NCBI GenBank assembly: GCA_002336805.1
Contig: DDEZ01000008.1
Coordinates: forward strand, 76,885 to 140,884
Reading direction: 5' to 3'
Length of the DNA stretch: 64,000 nt
From: Bacteroidetes bacterium UBA1941
GTDB taxonomy: Bacteria > Bacteroidota > Bacteroidia > Chitinophagales > LD1
The position numbers and the translations under genes were made by a program. This document shows, piece by piece, positions 8,702 through 16,740 of this stretch (position 1 is its first letter; every line of letters starts with the position of its first letter). The notes beneath the pieces are model-generated. The model did not search any database and was not told where the DNA came from. It saw nothing but the letters and a program-made list of their open reading frames with translations.

Positions 8702-9682
8702 CTAGGCAGCTTGCGCCATTTTATTGTATTTATTACGGTACTCTATGGGTGTCAGGCCCGTTATCTTTTTGAAAATAGTGCGGAAAGCCTTTGTATCCGT
8801 ATAGCCCACTTCATACATTACTTCGCTTATATTCTTACGGCTGCTTTCGAAACTCCTTTTGGCAGACTCTATGCGCACCCGCTGGATATATTCCAGCACT
8901 GAGTTATTAGTAGCTTGCTTGAATCGGCGCTCAAAGCTGCGCCGACCTATTGACACTTTGTCTGCCAGCTCATCCACACTGATCTTATCCTTGATGTTAG
9001 ACTCTATGTATTCCTGCACCTTCAGGATAGCTGTATCATTATGCCCCTTTTGCCCTTGAAACATGGCAAACGCAGATTGATTGTCCCGGTCTATATCTAT
9101 GGCAAAATACTTAGACGCCAGTATCGCTGTATCCCTGTCTGTATATTTCTCCAGCAGGTGCAGCAGCAGGTTCCAGTATGAGTTAGCCCCGCCACTGGAG
9201 TAGAGCCCGCTATCCTCTGTGATCACCGCGCCATCTACCACTTCTATCTCGGGATACAGCTCTCTGAATTCATTGACAAAAACCCAATGTGTAGAACATT
9301 TGCGCCCGTCCAGCAGGCCCGTCGATGCTAATAAAAATGCACCTGCACAGAGTGAGGCCACCTCAGCGCCAGCCAGATACTGAGCTGCTACCCATTCCAT
9401 CAGTTTAGCGTTCTCAGCTATCGCCCTCTTCTTGTCACCAAAGACAGCAGGTACAAGAATAAGATCGGGCTTAGGAGCATTCCCATAGAGACTATCCGTG
9501 CGCACCAGGTAGCTTCCTTCATTCAGCGCTACCAGTTCTTTGGCCCCTACCAGTTGTACATTGAATAAACGTGGCCTGCCGGAGGCAGCCAGAAACTCAT
9601 TTGCCATGGCAAACAGATATTGTGGATCAGCTATAGCCTGCATCACAGAGGCCTCAGGGACCAGGATGGCGATATTTTTCAT
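8702..9682 (-). CDS. AraC-family regulator with DJ-1/PfpI-like (GATase1) N-terminal domain
   Basis: 326 residues. The first 190 or so carry the amidotransferase-like DJ-1/PfpI fold with the family signature SLCAGAFLLASTGLLDGRK and the THW that follows it. Residues about 220-320 are an AraC/XylS DNA-binding domain with two helix-turn-helix motifs (DELADKVSIGRRSFERRF and ISEVMYEVGYTDTKAF). This GlxA/FtrA-type arrangement senses small molecules; the ligand here is unknown. It faces the SRPBCC-VOC pair across 132 bp, so control of that pair and of itself is likely. A TTTG-N16-TATCTTTA element lies at 9687-9714 on the minus strand. Confidence 0.9.
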   Translation of the reverse strand: MKNIAILVPEASVMQAIADPQYLFAMANEFLAASGRPRLFNVQLVGAKELVALNEGSYLVRTDSLYGNAPKPDLILVPAVFGDKKRAIAENAKLMEWVAAQYLAGAEVASLCAGAFLLASTGLLDGRKCSTHWVFVNEFRELYPEIEVVDGAVITEDSGLYSSGGANSYWNLLLHLLEKYTDRDTAILASKYFAIDIDRDNQSAFAMFQGQKGHNDTAILKVQEYIESNIKDKISVDELADKVSIGRRSFERRFKQATNNSVLEYIQRVRIESAKRSFESSRKNISEVMYEVGYTDTKAFRTIFKKITGLTPIEYRNKYNKMAQAA

Positions 9683-9708
9683 GAATTAAAGATACTAAAT
9701 CAGACTGT

Positions 9709-9738
9709 CGCAAACTGCCCTCGTGATTGTCGTTTGCG
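9709..9738. promoter_or_regulatory. inverted repeat between AraC-type regulator and SRPBCC-VOC pair
   Basis: Perfect 7-bp arms CGCAAAC (9709-9715) and GTTTGCG (9732-9738) with a 16-base spacer, in the divergent intergenic region. The left arm overlaps the likely -33 of the regulator gene. It is a candidate operator; no binding evidence exists. Confidence 0.35.
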
Positions 9739-9814
9739 CACACCTTCATTATCTCCGAATGGCCGCATCTTTGCTGTGCAATTGTTAACCCTTCAATACT
9801 AAAACGAAATACAC

Positions 9815-10231
9815 ATGAGCACGACTATCACGATCCAAACACAGATCCACGCCCCAATAGTTAAGGTCTGGGAAAATTGGACAGAACCCAGGCACATTAC
9901 CCAATGGAACAATGCGTCAGATGATTGGCATACACCGTATGCAGCAAACGACCTTCGCGTAGGTGGATCATTTTCCTCCCGCATGGAAGCCAAAGATGGC
10001 AGCATGGGGTTTGACTTCGGAGGTATATATGATGATGTACGAGTACACGAGAGAATAACATATACACTGGGTGACGGGCGCAAGGTAGACATTCTCTTCG
10101 CCCAAGAGGGCGATCAGGTGAAAGTGACAGAAACCTTTGAAACCGAAAATACGCATCCGATAGAGATGCAGCGCATGGGGTGGCAAAGTATCCTGGACAA
10201 TTTCAAAAAATACACAGAATCAAATCAATAA
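9815..10231 (+). CDS. SRPBCC (AHSA1-like) domain protein
   Basis: 138 residues covering one START/Bet v1-like domain. The AHSA1 pattern is visible: TIQTQIHAPIVKVWENWTEP, HITQWNNASDDWHTP, LRVGGSFSSRMEAKDG and the C-terminal QSILDNFKKY helix. These small proteins bind hydrophobic ligands or assist stress functions; the ligand is unknown. The next gene starts one base after its stop, so the two are certainly one transcript, and the pairing SRPBCC plus VOC (PhnB-like) next to a GlxA-type regulator is a common stress or detoxification module in this phylum (family knowledge, function inferred). Confidence 0.9.
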   Translation: MSTTITIQTQIHAPIVKVWENWTEPRHITQWNNASDDWHTPYAANDLRVGGSFSSRMEAKDGSMGFDFGGIYDDVRVHERITYTLGDGRKVDILFAQEGDQVKVTETFETENTHPIEMQRMGWQSILDNFKKYTESNQ

Positions 10232-10232
10232 T

Positions 10233-10643
10233 ATGGCACAGATCAATCCCTATCTGACATTTGCGGGCAATTGCCGCGATGCAATCACTTTTTATCAATC
10301 CTGCTTCGGCGGAGAAATGTTCTTTCAGACCGTAGGCGAGTCTCCTATGGCAGACCAGCTACCACAGGAGATGCGAGGCCTGGTCATGCACTCCTCACTC
10401 ACCAGTGACAAAGTGATCATAATGGGCTCAGACATGACTCCGAAAGGAGGAGTCTATACAGGTAATAATCTATCCCTGCTGGTGGACTGCAGCAGTGAAG
10501 ACGAAATACGAAAACTCTTCGACGCCCTGGCTGAAGGCGGACAGGTGAGGCATCCCGTCGAGAAAACTTTCTGGGGCGCACTCTTTGGTGATCTCACTGA
10601 CAAATATGGTATCCAGTGGATGCTAAATCTGAATCAAACCTGA
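10233..10643 (+). CDS. VOC-superfamily protein, PhnB-like
   Basis: 136 residues with the PhnB/glyoxalase-like layout: NPYLTFAGNCRDAITFYQSCFGG at the start, VMHSSLTSDKVIIMGSD in the middle and FWGALFGDLTDKYGIQWML at the end. The family often lacks a demonstrated reaction. It lies one base downstream of the SRPBCC gene. Its stop codon directly abuts the stop of the convergent gene at 10644 and there is no visible terminator between them. Confidence 0.9.
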   Translation: MAQINPYLTFAGNCRDAITFYQSCFGGEMFFQTVGESPMADQLPQEMRGLVMHSSLTSDKVIIMGSDMTPKGGVYTGNNLSLLVDCSSEDEIRKLFDALAEGGQVRHPVEKTFWGALFGDLTDKYGIQWMLNLNQT

Positions 10644-11432
10644 CTATTTTGCAGCAGGCTCTTCCAGCAGTTTAAAAGTACGCTCTACACCATTATAACC
10701 ACAAGGTACTAGCTTGCCATTCTTGTCGACGAGTTCTAGCTTGACTTTATTATCCCCAAGAGATAGACCTTCCATAAAATAAGGCTCCCACCTGGTCAGC
10801 ATAAACTCATTGCCATTGATAGTAGCCTTTACTTTATAGCCTTTTTCAGACAGCTCACAGTTGATGAGATAGAAGTCGAGTAACACCTTTTGGGTCTCTT
10901 TCTTGCCTACATACTCTCCCTTGGGCCTGCTGTAGAAAATCTGAGGTGCCTTGGCATCAAACTGATCAATGCCTTTCTTACCTGCGTCAAATTCTTTCAC
11001 GATGAAAGCATTTTTAGCCTTAAGGCTTTCGTGGTATGAGCGTGACAAGAAGGCTAACAAAACATGATGTCCCGGCTTGAGGCTAGCGCTGATGTCCGGC
11101 GAGTATGAGGCCGTATACGGCTGATTGTCCAGGATAAAGTGGATATGCTGGCCTTTTGCAGAGTTGGCACACAGCTTCTGGTCTGCATCAGGCGTCTGAG
11201 CGCCGAGCGTATAGCCTTCTACTTTAAACTTGAATTCCGTTTTGCCCGTGTCCAGCACCTCCTTGCCTGTAAATAATGTATTGTCCAGAGTGAGCTTTGC
11301 GTCCAGGAAGGTCTTAGGATTTTCTACACCCGTCACCTTTATACCGCCTTTTTCAGCAGTGAAGTTTGATGTTTGTGCCGCAAGGCCGAGAGTCAATAGG
11401 CTCGTGGAAAGTAACGCTGCAATCTGCTTCAT
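10644..11432 (-). CDS. secreted protein of unknown function
   Basis: 262 residues with a signal peptide (MKQIAALLSTSLLTLGLAAQ). Landmarks are GYTLGAQTPDA, GQHIHFILDNQPY and LKPGHHVLLAFLSRSYHESLK; the His-rich segments recall DUF4399-type domains but I cannot assign a function. A promoter matching the phylum consensus lies 24 bp upstream. Convergent with the VOC gene. Confidence 0.78.
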   Translation of the reverse strand: MKQIAALLSTSLLTLGLAAQTSNFTAEKGGIKVTGVENPKTFLDAKLTLDNTLFTGKEVLDTGKTEFKFKVEGYTLGAQTPDADQKLCANSAKGQHIHFILDNQPYTASYSPDISASLKPGHHVLLAFLSRSYHESLKAKNAFIVKEFDAGKKGIDQFDAKAPQIFYSRPKGEYVGKKETQKVLLDFYLINCELSEKGYKVKATINGNEFMLTRWEPYFMEGLSLGDNKVKLELVDKNGKLVPCGYNGVERTFKLLEEPAAK

Positions 11433-11455
11433 TTGATTATCCTTTTTTGTACGTA

Positions 11456-11485
11456 CGAAAGTAAAGCATACTAGTCAATAATCAA
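11456..11485 (-). promoter_or_regulatory. promoter of the secreted unknown protein
   Basis: On the minus strand TTG (11483-11485), 19-base spacer, TACTTTCG (11456-11463): seven of eight -7 positions and the ideal spacing for the Bacteroidota housekeeping sigma factor. Confidence 0.5.
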
Positions 11486-11507
11486 GCCAGTAATATCACA
11501 GGCGGGT

Positions 11508-12848
11508 ATGCGTTATCGCTTGTATATTGCCTATTCATGGATTTTTAACGACTTTGCAGCACAATTGTCCCAGCATTTGATAGACAAACTGAAAGCCCTT
11601 TTACGCCCTTCTACCCTATCCAGCCTGCAGCTATTTCAGTTGACCAGGTACTCAGGCTTTGTCCTTATCGGCATCACCTTCGCCAAACTCGGGATCCCCA
11701 AAGAAAAGATAGGACAGTTTGAGTCATTCCTATGGCTGATGGGACTGTTCAGCTTCTTCTGGATAGCCGGGCTCATGAACTCTATGCTCGCCACCTATCC
11801 CGGTCATACCCCGGAGGGCAAAAGAAAACTGCTCTTTGCCACCTTTAGCCTGATAGTGATGCTTAGTGTAGTAGCCGGGGCCGTGCAGCTGGCTACAGGT
11901 GGCAGTATCTTTGGCCTAGCTTACCTCTTGTTTAATAATGCCGCCTATGTCATAGAGTACATCTTATTCCTGTCGGACCGCAGGCGGCAGCTCATTGTCT
12001 ATGGCATCAGCATGGCGCTGATCCAGTTTGCACTGTGTGTGGTCCCTGTCTATATATATGGCGATATACAGCTATCTATATACGGACTGATAGCCGTGTC
12101 GATCATAAAGTTCCTCTACGTGGTCTTTCTCCTGCGCCGGCATACCATTACGCGCTATGAGAGAGCCCGGGTACAGGAGCTGTTTGTAGCCTCCCTCCCG
12201 CTCATGCTCAGTTTTTTTGTAAACGGCTCTGCAGAGTATATAGATGGCAGTGTGGTGAAACATTACTTCTCCATGGCAGACTTTAGTGTCTTCCGGTATG
12301 GCTCTCGTGAGTTTCCCCTTTTTACTATACTGGGAGCTACGCTCAGCATGAGTATGATACCCCGCGTATCTGCAGACCTGGACGCTGGCCTGGATGCTAT
12401 CAGGAGAGAATCCCTGCGCTACATGCATATCTTTTTCCCGATAGCCATAGTCTCTATGTTATGCGGGCGCTGGCTATTCTCCCTGTTTTTCTCCCCACAG
12501 TTTGCCATGAGCGGGCATATCTTCGCCGCTATGATGCTGCTCACTATACCGAGGCTGGTGTTTCCCCAGACGGTACTGACCGCACTCCGTGAAAACCGTA
12601 TCATACTATATTGCGCTATAGCAGAGATGCTGGTCAATATAGTAGCTAGTATCCTCCTCGCGCAGTGCTTCGGCCTCGTAGGGGTGGCCTATGGTACTGT
12701 TGTAGCATTTATAGTAGAAAGGATACTCATGGGCACCATACTGTATATCAGACATGGTATTATTTTGACCAGGTATCTCCAGATCACACCTTTTGTCACT
12801 TACAGCATAATCACCTGTATATCATACGCATTATCTCTTATATTCTGA
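11508..12848 (+). CDS. polysaccharide flippase (MATE/Wzx-like membrane protein)
   Basis: 446 residues if the ATG at 11508 is used. About twelve hydrophobic segments with few charged residues, a pattern typical of the MOP superfamily (Wzx/MurJ-like), including RYGSREFPLFTILGATLSMSMIPRVS and a loop of charged residues before the last bundle. Such proteins flip lipid-linked oligosaccharides. The first 19-23 residues are hydrophilic and unlike the family start; TTG codons at residues 20 and 24 lead straight into LKALLRPSTLSSLQLFQLTRY, so the true start may be there. No other capsule or O-antigen genes lie beside it. Confidence 0.8.
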   Translation: MRYRLYIAYSWIFNDFAAQLSQHLIDKLKALLRPSTLSSLQLFQLTRYSGFVLIGITFAKLGIPKEKIGQFESFLWLMGLFSFFWIAGLMNSMLATYPGHTPEGKRKLLFATFSLIVMLSVVAGAVQLATGGSIFGLAYLLFNNAAYVIEYILFLSDRRRQLIVYGISMALIQFALCVVPVYIYGDIQLSIYGLIAVSIIKFLYVVFLLRRHTITRYERARVQELFVASLPLMLSFFVNGSAEYIDGSVVKHYFSMADFSVFRYGSREFPLFTILGATLSMSMIPRVSADLDAGLDAIRRESLRYMHIFFPIAIVSMLCGRWLFSLFFSPQFAMSGHIFAAMMLLTIPRLVFPQTVLTALRENRIILYCAIAEMLVNIVASILLAQCFGLVGVAYGTVVAFIVERILMGTILYIRHGIILTRYLQITPFVTYSIITCISYALSLIF

Positions 12849-12958
12849 TGGCGCGCCCTCCTTTTGGGCTCCTATCTCCAGATTTTTTTCATTTTTTTTC
12901 GATCAGGTGTAACCATTTCTGGTGAGTACCGTAAAAGAAAGCATAAAACGCTTGCAAA

Positions 12959-13561
12959 ATGAAACAGATCAACACTAACACCCTGAAAAACCTGATCACC
13001 CTTGCAGCAGTTTTCTTTCTCATAAATATCACAGCTTCCGCTAAAACATATGTAGCGATCAACTCCGGCAGATGGACTGACGCAGCTACCTGGGAAAACG
13101 GTGCTCCAGGCAATGAGATCAAAGCCGACGATGAAGTGATCGTAAAGAATCACATCACCATGAACACAGATGTGACTATCAAAGGTAAGCTCACTATCGA
13201 AAAAGGTAAGACTATGATGAGCAATAAGAACCTCTTCGTAGCGACTACAGGCCACGTAGTAAACAACGGTAGCCTGACAGTAAAAAGAATAGTAAACGAA
13301 GGCTCTATAGCAAACAACTCTATGCTCGAGTCTATGAATGAACTGGAAAATAAAGGTACTCTGGCTAATAACTCTAACATGGTAGCCGGCACAAACATCC
13401 TCAACTTTGGTGGCAATGTAACTGGCAACAAAGGTACCTATTTTGCAAACGGCTCTGTGATCTCTACAGGTGACGCTAAGTTTGGCTCTGATGTAAAGAT
13501 CTACGCTAACCCATCCGAGAATGGCGCAGCAGCAGCTGACCTCGGTGATGACGAAAAGTAA
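12959..13561 (+). CDS. small secreted beta-solenoid-like protein
   Basis: 200 residues with a signal peptide ending near ITASAK. Residues about 28-75 (SGRWTDAATWENGAPG, then DDEVIVKNHITM) match the start of G8-like/autotransporter-type beta-helices. The rest is a run of short Asn/Gly turns (VVNNGSL, IVNEGSI, LENKGTL, ITGNKGTY-like), each spaced 12-18 residues, which fits a small right-handed solenoid. It has neither a lipobox nor a type IX sorting domain, so the mode of surface attachment is unclear. Followed by a good terminator. Confidence 0.75.
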   Translation: MKQINTNTLKNLITLAAVFFLINITASAKTYVAINSGRWTDAATWENGAPGNEIKADDEVIVKNHITMNTDVTIKGKLTIEKGKTMMSNKNLFVATTGHVVNNGSLTVKRIVNEGSIANNSMLESMNELENKGTLANNSNMVAGTNILNFGGNVTGNKGTYFANGSVISTGDAKFGSDVKIYANPSENGAAAADLGDDEK

Positions 13562-13650
13562 ATAAGAAACGGACTACTTGCCTCGGGCAAACTGGTAAGC
13601 GGGTTAAAGCAGCTATCAGACTAGGAATAAGGGTTCGGGTTTTAATAATG

Positions 13651-13677
13651 AAAGATCGGTCGAAAGGCCGATCTTTT
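13651..13677 (+). terminator. terminator after the solenoid-like gene
   Basis: Nine-base stem AAAGATCGG (13651-13659) / CCGATCTTT (13668-13676) with an eight-base loop. The stem itself ends in T and the A-tract on the other side makes it usable from the minus strand too. Confidence 0.75.
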
Positions 13678-13733
13678 CATGTTTTATAGTATTTCTAAAC
13701 CTGGGTTCTCACGACTCTACTGGTACAAATAAG

Positions 13734-13759
13734 ATAGGCTACCATCTCTGGCAGCCTAT
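13734..13759 (-). terminator. weak hairpin downstream of the 13782-14525 gene
   Basis: ATAGGCTACC (13734-13743) and GGCAGCCTAT (13750-13759) pair over ten positions with one mismatch; on the minus strand it is followed by TCTTATTTG. Position fits the end of the minus-strand gene. Confidence 0.45.
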
Positions 13760-13781
13760 TTCATTTAATGTCTATGATATC

Positions 13782-14525
13782 TTAAAGACCAAACTTTTGC
13801 CTGACCAGCTTATCGAAAAGCTTGGCAGACTGCATATCTCCCTTCCACTGATACTTTGGCAGCAGGTCGGTTTTGATATATTCGAAGGCCGCCTCGATAG
13901 TAGGACTCTCATTGATCCTCCTGATCGCCGTCTGGAATGCCTGGCTATCACCGCCAAAAAGTTCATTGGTCAGTACATGCTTCCTATTCAGGTCCAGCAG
14001 GCTATTGAGATCTGTACCGGCTATGCGGTCATTGAGCGCACGCTTCTTCTCTCCTCCTGCCATAGTATTGAGTGAGCGCTCCTCTGCGGTGAATACTTCA
14101 TTGAGCGAACCGGGCTTAGGCCCGCGCACAGGAGAGCCCTCGTGGTAGTGGATACGGCGCGTCTCCAGTTGGATAGGTTCTTCGGCCTTCTTCACAGATG
14201 GTTCCACTTCTTCCTTCGGGGCTTGCTGCACCTCTTCTATGACTGGTTCTTCTTTTATAAACTCTATGACCGGCCTGGCAGGAGTCTCTGCCACAGGCTC
14301 CGGTTTTTCTACTACCGGTTTTATTTCCGCTGCAGATACCACAGGTACAGATGCGGTGATCGCTTCGCGCACTATGGTTTGAGGGCTTGCCACTTCACCT
14401 TTGGCCAGGATGTATAGCGCGCGCAGGTCAGACAGCAGGATATCCCGCTCTAGCTCACTGAGTGTACCCTGAGATAGCTGTTTCGAGTATTCGCTGATGC
14501 GGTCGGCCAGTGTCCTGATATCCAT
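13782..14525 (-). CDS. conserved Bacteroidota protein of unknown function
   Basis: 247 residues in three parts: an N-terminal helical segment (MDIRTLADRISEYSKQ), a Pro/Glu/Val-rich linker at about 50-125, and a C-terminal domain with ALNDRIAGTDL, HVLTNELFGGD and FDKLVRQKFGL. I recognise the NELFGGD-type C-terminus as common in uncharacterised proteins of this phylum but know no function. No signal peptide, so it is cytoplasmic. A perfect -7 element TAGCTTTG lies at 14545-14552 on the minus strand, with a TTA at the -33 position (19-base spacer). It is divergent from tdk. Confidence 0.85.
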   Translation of the reverse strand: MDIRTLADRISEYSKQLSQGTLSELERDILLSDLRALYILAKGEVASPQTIVREAITASVPVVSAAEIKPVVEKPEPVAETPARPVIEFIKEEPVIEEVQQAPKEEVEPSVKKAEEPIQLETRRIHYHEGSPVRGPKPGSLNEVFTAEERSLNTMAGGEKKRALNDRIAGTDLNSLLDLNRKHVLTNELFGGDSQAFQTAIRRINESPTIEAAFEYIKTDLLPKYQWKGDMQSAKLFDKLVRQKFGL

Positions 14526-14621
14526 TTCTTTAGTATTATTTGCACAAAGCTACGTCTGTTGCTCTATACACTAAAATGAATATCTTCACCTTTTAGTATC
14601 TACTGTGCAAATTATTAGAAA

Positions 14622-15197
14622 ATGTTCATAGAGCCGGGCAAAAACGGTAACGGAAAAGGATGGATAGAGGTCGTGTGCGGCTCTATGTTTAGCGGCAAGA
14701 CGGAGGAGCTGATCCGCCGGATGAAACGCGCTCAGATTGCTAATCAGTCCGTTGAGATATTCAAACCTGCCATAGATGTACGCTATGACGATATCATGGT
14801 AGTGAGCCACGATGCCAACAAGATACGCTCTACGCCTGTGACTCACTCTGACAATATCCTGCTGATGTCTACCAATATAGATGTGGTGGGCATAGACGAG
14901 GCCCAGTTTATGGATGCAGAGCTGCCAGCTGTCTGTGAGAAGCTGGCTCAGGGAGGCACCCGCGTGATCATAGCCGGCCTGGATATGGACTTTGAGGGCA
15001 AACCTTTCGGTCCTATGCCGGCACTGCTCAGCATAGCTGACTATATCACTAAAGTACACGCCATCTGTGTCAAGTGCGGAGAGATAGCCCACTTCTCCTA
15101 TCGTACTGTATCAGATACCTCTAAGGTACTCCTCGGCGAAAAAGAAAGCTATGAGCCACGCTGCCGCAGCTGCTACTACAAGGGCCCAAAAGCCTGA
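14622..15197 (+). CDS. tdk: thymidine kinase
   Basis: 191 residues. The P-loop GSMFSGKTEEL sits at about residues 19-29, the lasso and magnesium motif VGIDEAQFMD in the middle, then AGLDMDFEGKPFG and the zinc-binding cysteines CVKCG and CRSC. It phosphorylates thymidine with ATP in the salvage pathway. The whole length is typical for the type II enzyme. It converges with the sulfatase-like gene seven bases downstream. Confidence 0.97.
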   Translation: MFIEPGKNGNGKGWIEVVCGSMFSGKTEELIRRMKRAQIANQSVEIFKPAIDVRYDDIMVVSHDANKIRSTPVTHSDNILLMSTNIDVVGIDEAQFMDAELPAVCEKLAQGGTRVIIAGLDMDFEGKPFGPMPALLSIADYITKVHAICVKCGEIAHFSYRTVSDTSKVLLGEKESYEPRCRSCYYKGPKA

Positions 15198-15204
15198 TCC
15201 TGTA

Positions 15205-16584
15205 TTACTTTTTGTATTTGTGCAGGCTCTTCTGCATGATCATGTCTGAGAAAGAGCGGAAGTCTCTGATCGTATTTTCCAGGTGGATCTTCTTCTCGCC
15301 TCCCAGTTTGAGCTCTTGTATCGGGTCTACACCGCCCCCCATAAAGTTGAATGTAGGCTCTATACCATCGGTAGCCACAGGTGCGTACATCCATTTATCT
15401 CCACGCAGTACATAGCGGTCATTGCCATCTATGAAGCAGAATTGATTGTACTTGTACTGTTCTTGTGTCTTGCCTTCATTATTGTACCAGTAGCTTTGCA
15501 GCATGGGCATGGTGACTGGCGTTTCCTCAAAGAGGTTGCCATTCTGCTTCTCACAGCCTGCAGCCTCCAGTATAGACTGGTAGATAAAACGCGAACTCAC
15601 ATTATGCCGTAGCGTCTGTCCTCCGGGATGGTCGTGTCCCATCCAGAAAAGCGGTACCCGGTTGCCAGCATCGGTCACATTATTGAAATGATACTGCCAG
15701 CCCTGATCGCCAAAGTTCTCACCATGATCTGAGCAGAAGACGATCAGGTTATCCTGGTCGCGGTGTATCTCCTCGATGAATTCATCTACATGCTTGCGCA
15801 CCAGCAGCCATGCCTGCCTCTGACGCTCTTTGAAGAGTGCCAGCATATCATCGGCTATCGTCTGCTTACCCGTTTTCATAAAGGTCTGCGAGAGCAGGTG
15901 ATAGAGCGTATACCACTCGCGTCCCTTGCCATAGATAGATTTGCTCAGTAGCTCAAACGTATCATTCACATGATAGGGATAGTGTGTCTCCATCATGTTT
16001 AAGAAAAAGAAATTGCTCTGGCCCTTCTCATTATTGGCCTTCATCAGCTCCTTCGTCTTGGCAAAGAGGTCCGTGCAAGTCTTCTGCGCCCAAACGAGCC
16101 CCTGAGACAAATCTTCAGACAGCTCACTGAATATTTCATCATTCGGCTTCAGGACCATACGGCGAATACGCGGCCTGTTGAGCATCAGTACCAGGCGCAG
16201 CAGCATAGGATGGCGGCTATCTACATAGTTCCAGATCTTATACAGCTCATCAAAATCTTTGGAGAGATTGAATACCTCAGTAGTCACACTATTGGCTGTG
16301 ACCATGATAGGTTTATAGCCTTGTCCCTTGAGCCTGCCCGCCAGAGAGGGTATCTCATCTCGAAACTTGCGTGAGTGCGTATTAGTACCATGCTCATGCG
16401 GCATCAGACCGGAGAAAAGACTAGAGGTAGCAGGCAACGTCCAGCAGGCAGCAGAGCGGGCATTTGAGAACTGTATGCCGTTCTCCTGCATGTATTTCAC
16501 TCCGGCCTCGCCATCACGATATACATTATCGTAGCGCAGGCTGTCAGAGACCAGCAGGATGATATTTTTAGGACGGGACGCCAT
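15205..16584 (-). CDS. sulfatase-like hydrolase (alkaline phosphatase superfamily)
   Basis: 459 residues. The sulfatase fold is clear: NIILLVSDSLRYDN with the metal-binding Asp, then AACWTLPATSSLFSGLMPHEHGT, and FCSDHGENFGDQGWQYH near residue 300. The nucleophile position lacks the C-x-P-S-R formylglycine signature; the Thr of CWTLP is the likely nucleophile, as in phosphoethanolamine transferases and related hydrolases. So it may act on phosphodiesters or sulfates and a formylglycine-based sulfatase is unlikely. There is no signal peptide or membrane segment at the start, which suggests a cytoplasmic enzyme. Confidence 0.85.
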   Translation of the reverse strand: MASRPKNIILLVSDSLRYDNVYRDGEAGVKYMQENGIQFSNARSAACWTLPATSSLFSGLMPHEHGTNTHSRKFRDEIPSLAGRLKGQGYKPIMVTANSVTTEVFNLSKDFDELYKIWNYVDSRHPMLLRLVLMLNRPRIRRMVLKPNDEIFSELSEDLSQGLVWAQKTCTDLFAKTKELMKANNEKGQSNFFFLNMMETHYPYHVNDTFELLSKSIYGKGREWYTLYHLLSQTFMKTGKQTIADDMLALFKERQRQAWLLVRKHVDEFIEEIHRDQDNLIVFCSDHGENFGDQGWQYHFNNVTDAGNRVPLFWMGHDHPGGQTLRHNVSSRFIYQSILEAAGCEKQNGNLFEETPVTMPMLQSYWYNNEGKTQEQYKYNQFCFIDGNDRYVLRGDKWMYAPVATDGIEPTFNFMGGGVDPIQELKLGGEKKIHLENTIRDFRSFSDMIMQKSLHKYKK

Positions 16585-16740
16585 CGTTTAGCCCGCGAAT
16601 CTATGATAATCACAGTAATTTAACAGCTCTTTACCTCATTTCTTAACGACTTACGCATTATAATCGGTCATCGGCCTGTATTAAGCGTGCAAACGGCAAT
16701 ACACTTTATGGAGTAAATCCATTTCATCTATTTTGCACTT

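Noticed and set aside
13782..14525. Calling the unknown cytoplasmic protein a septum or cytoskeleton factor
   Set aside because: Only a Pro/Glu-rich linker and a NELFGGD-type domain are visible; no evidence for such a role.
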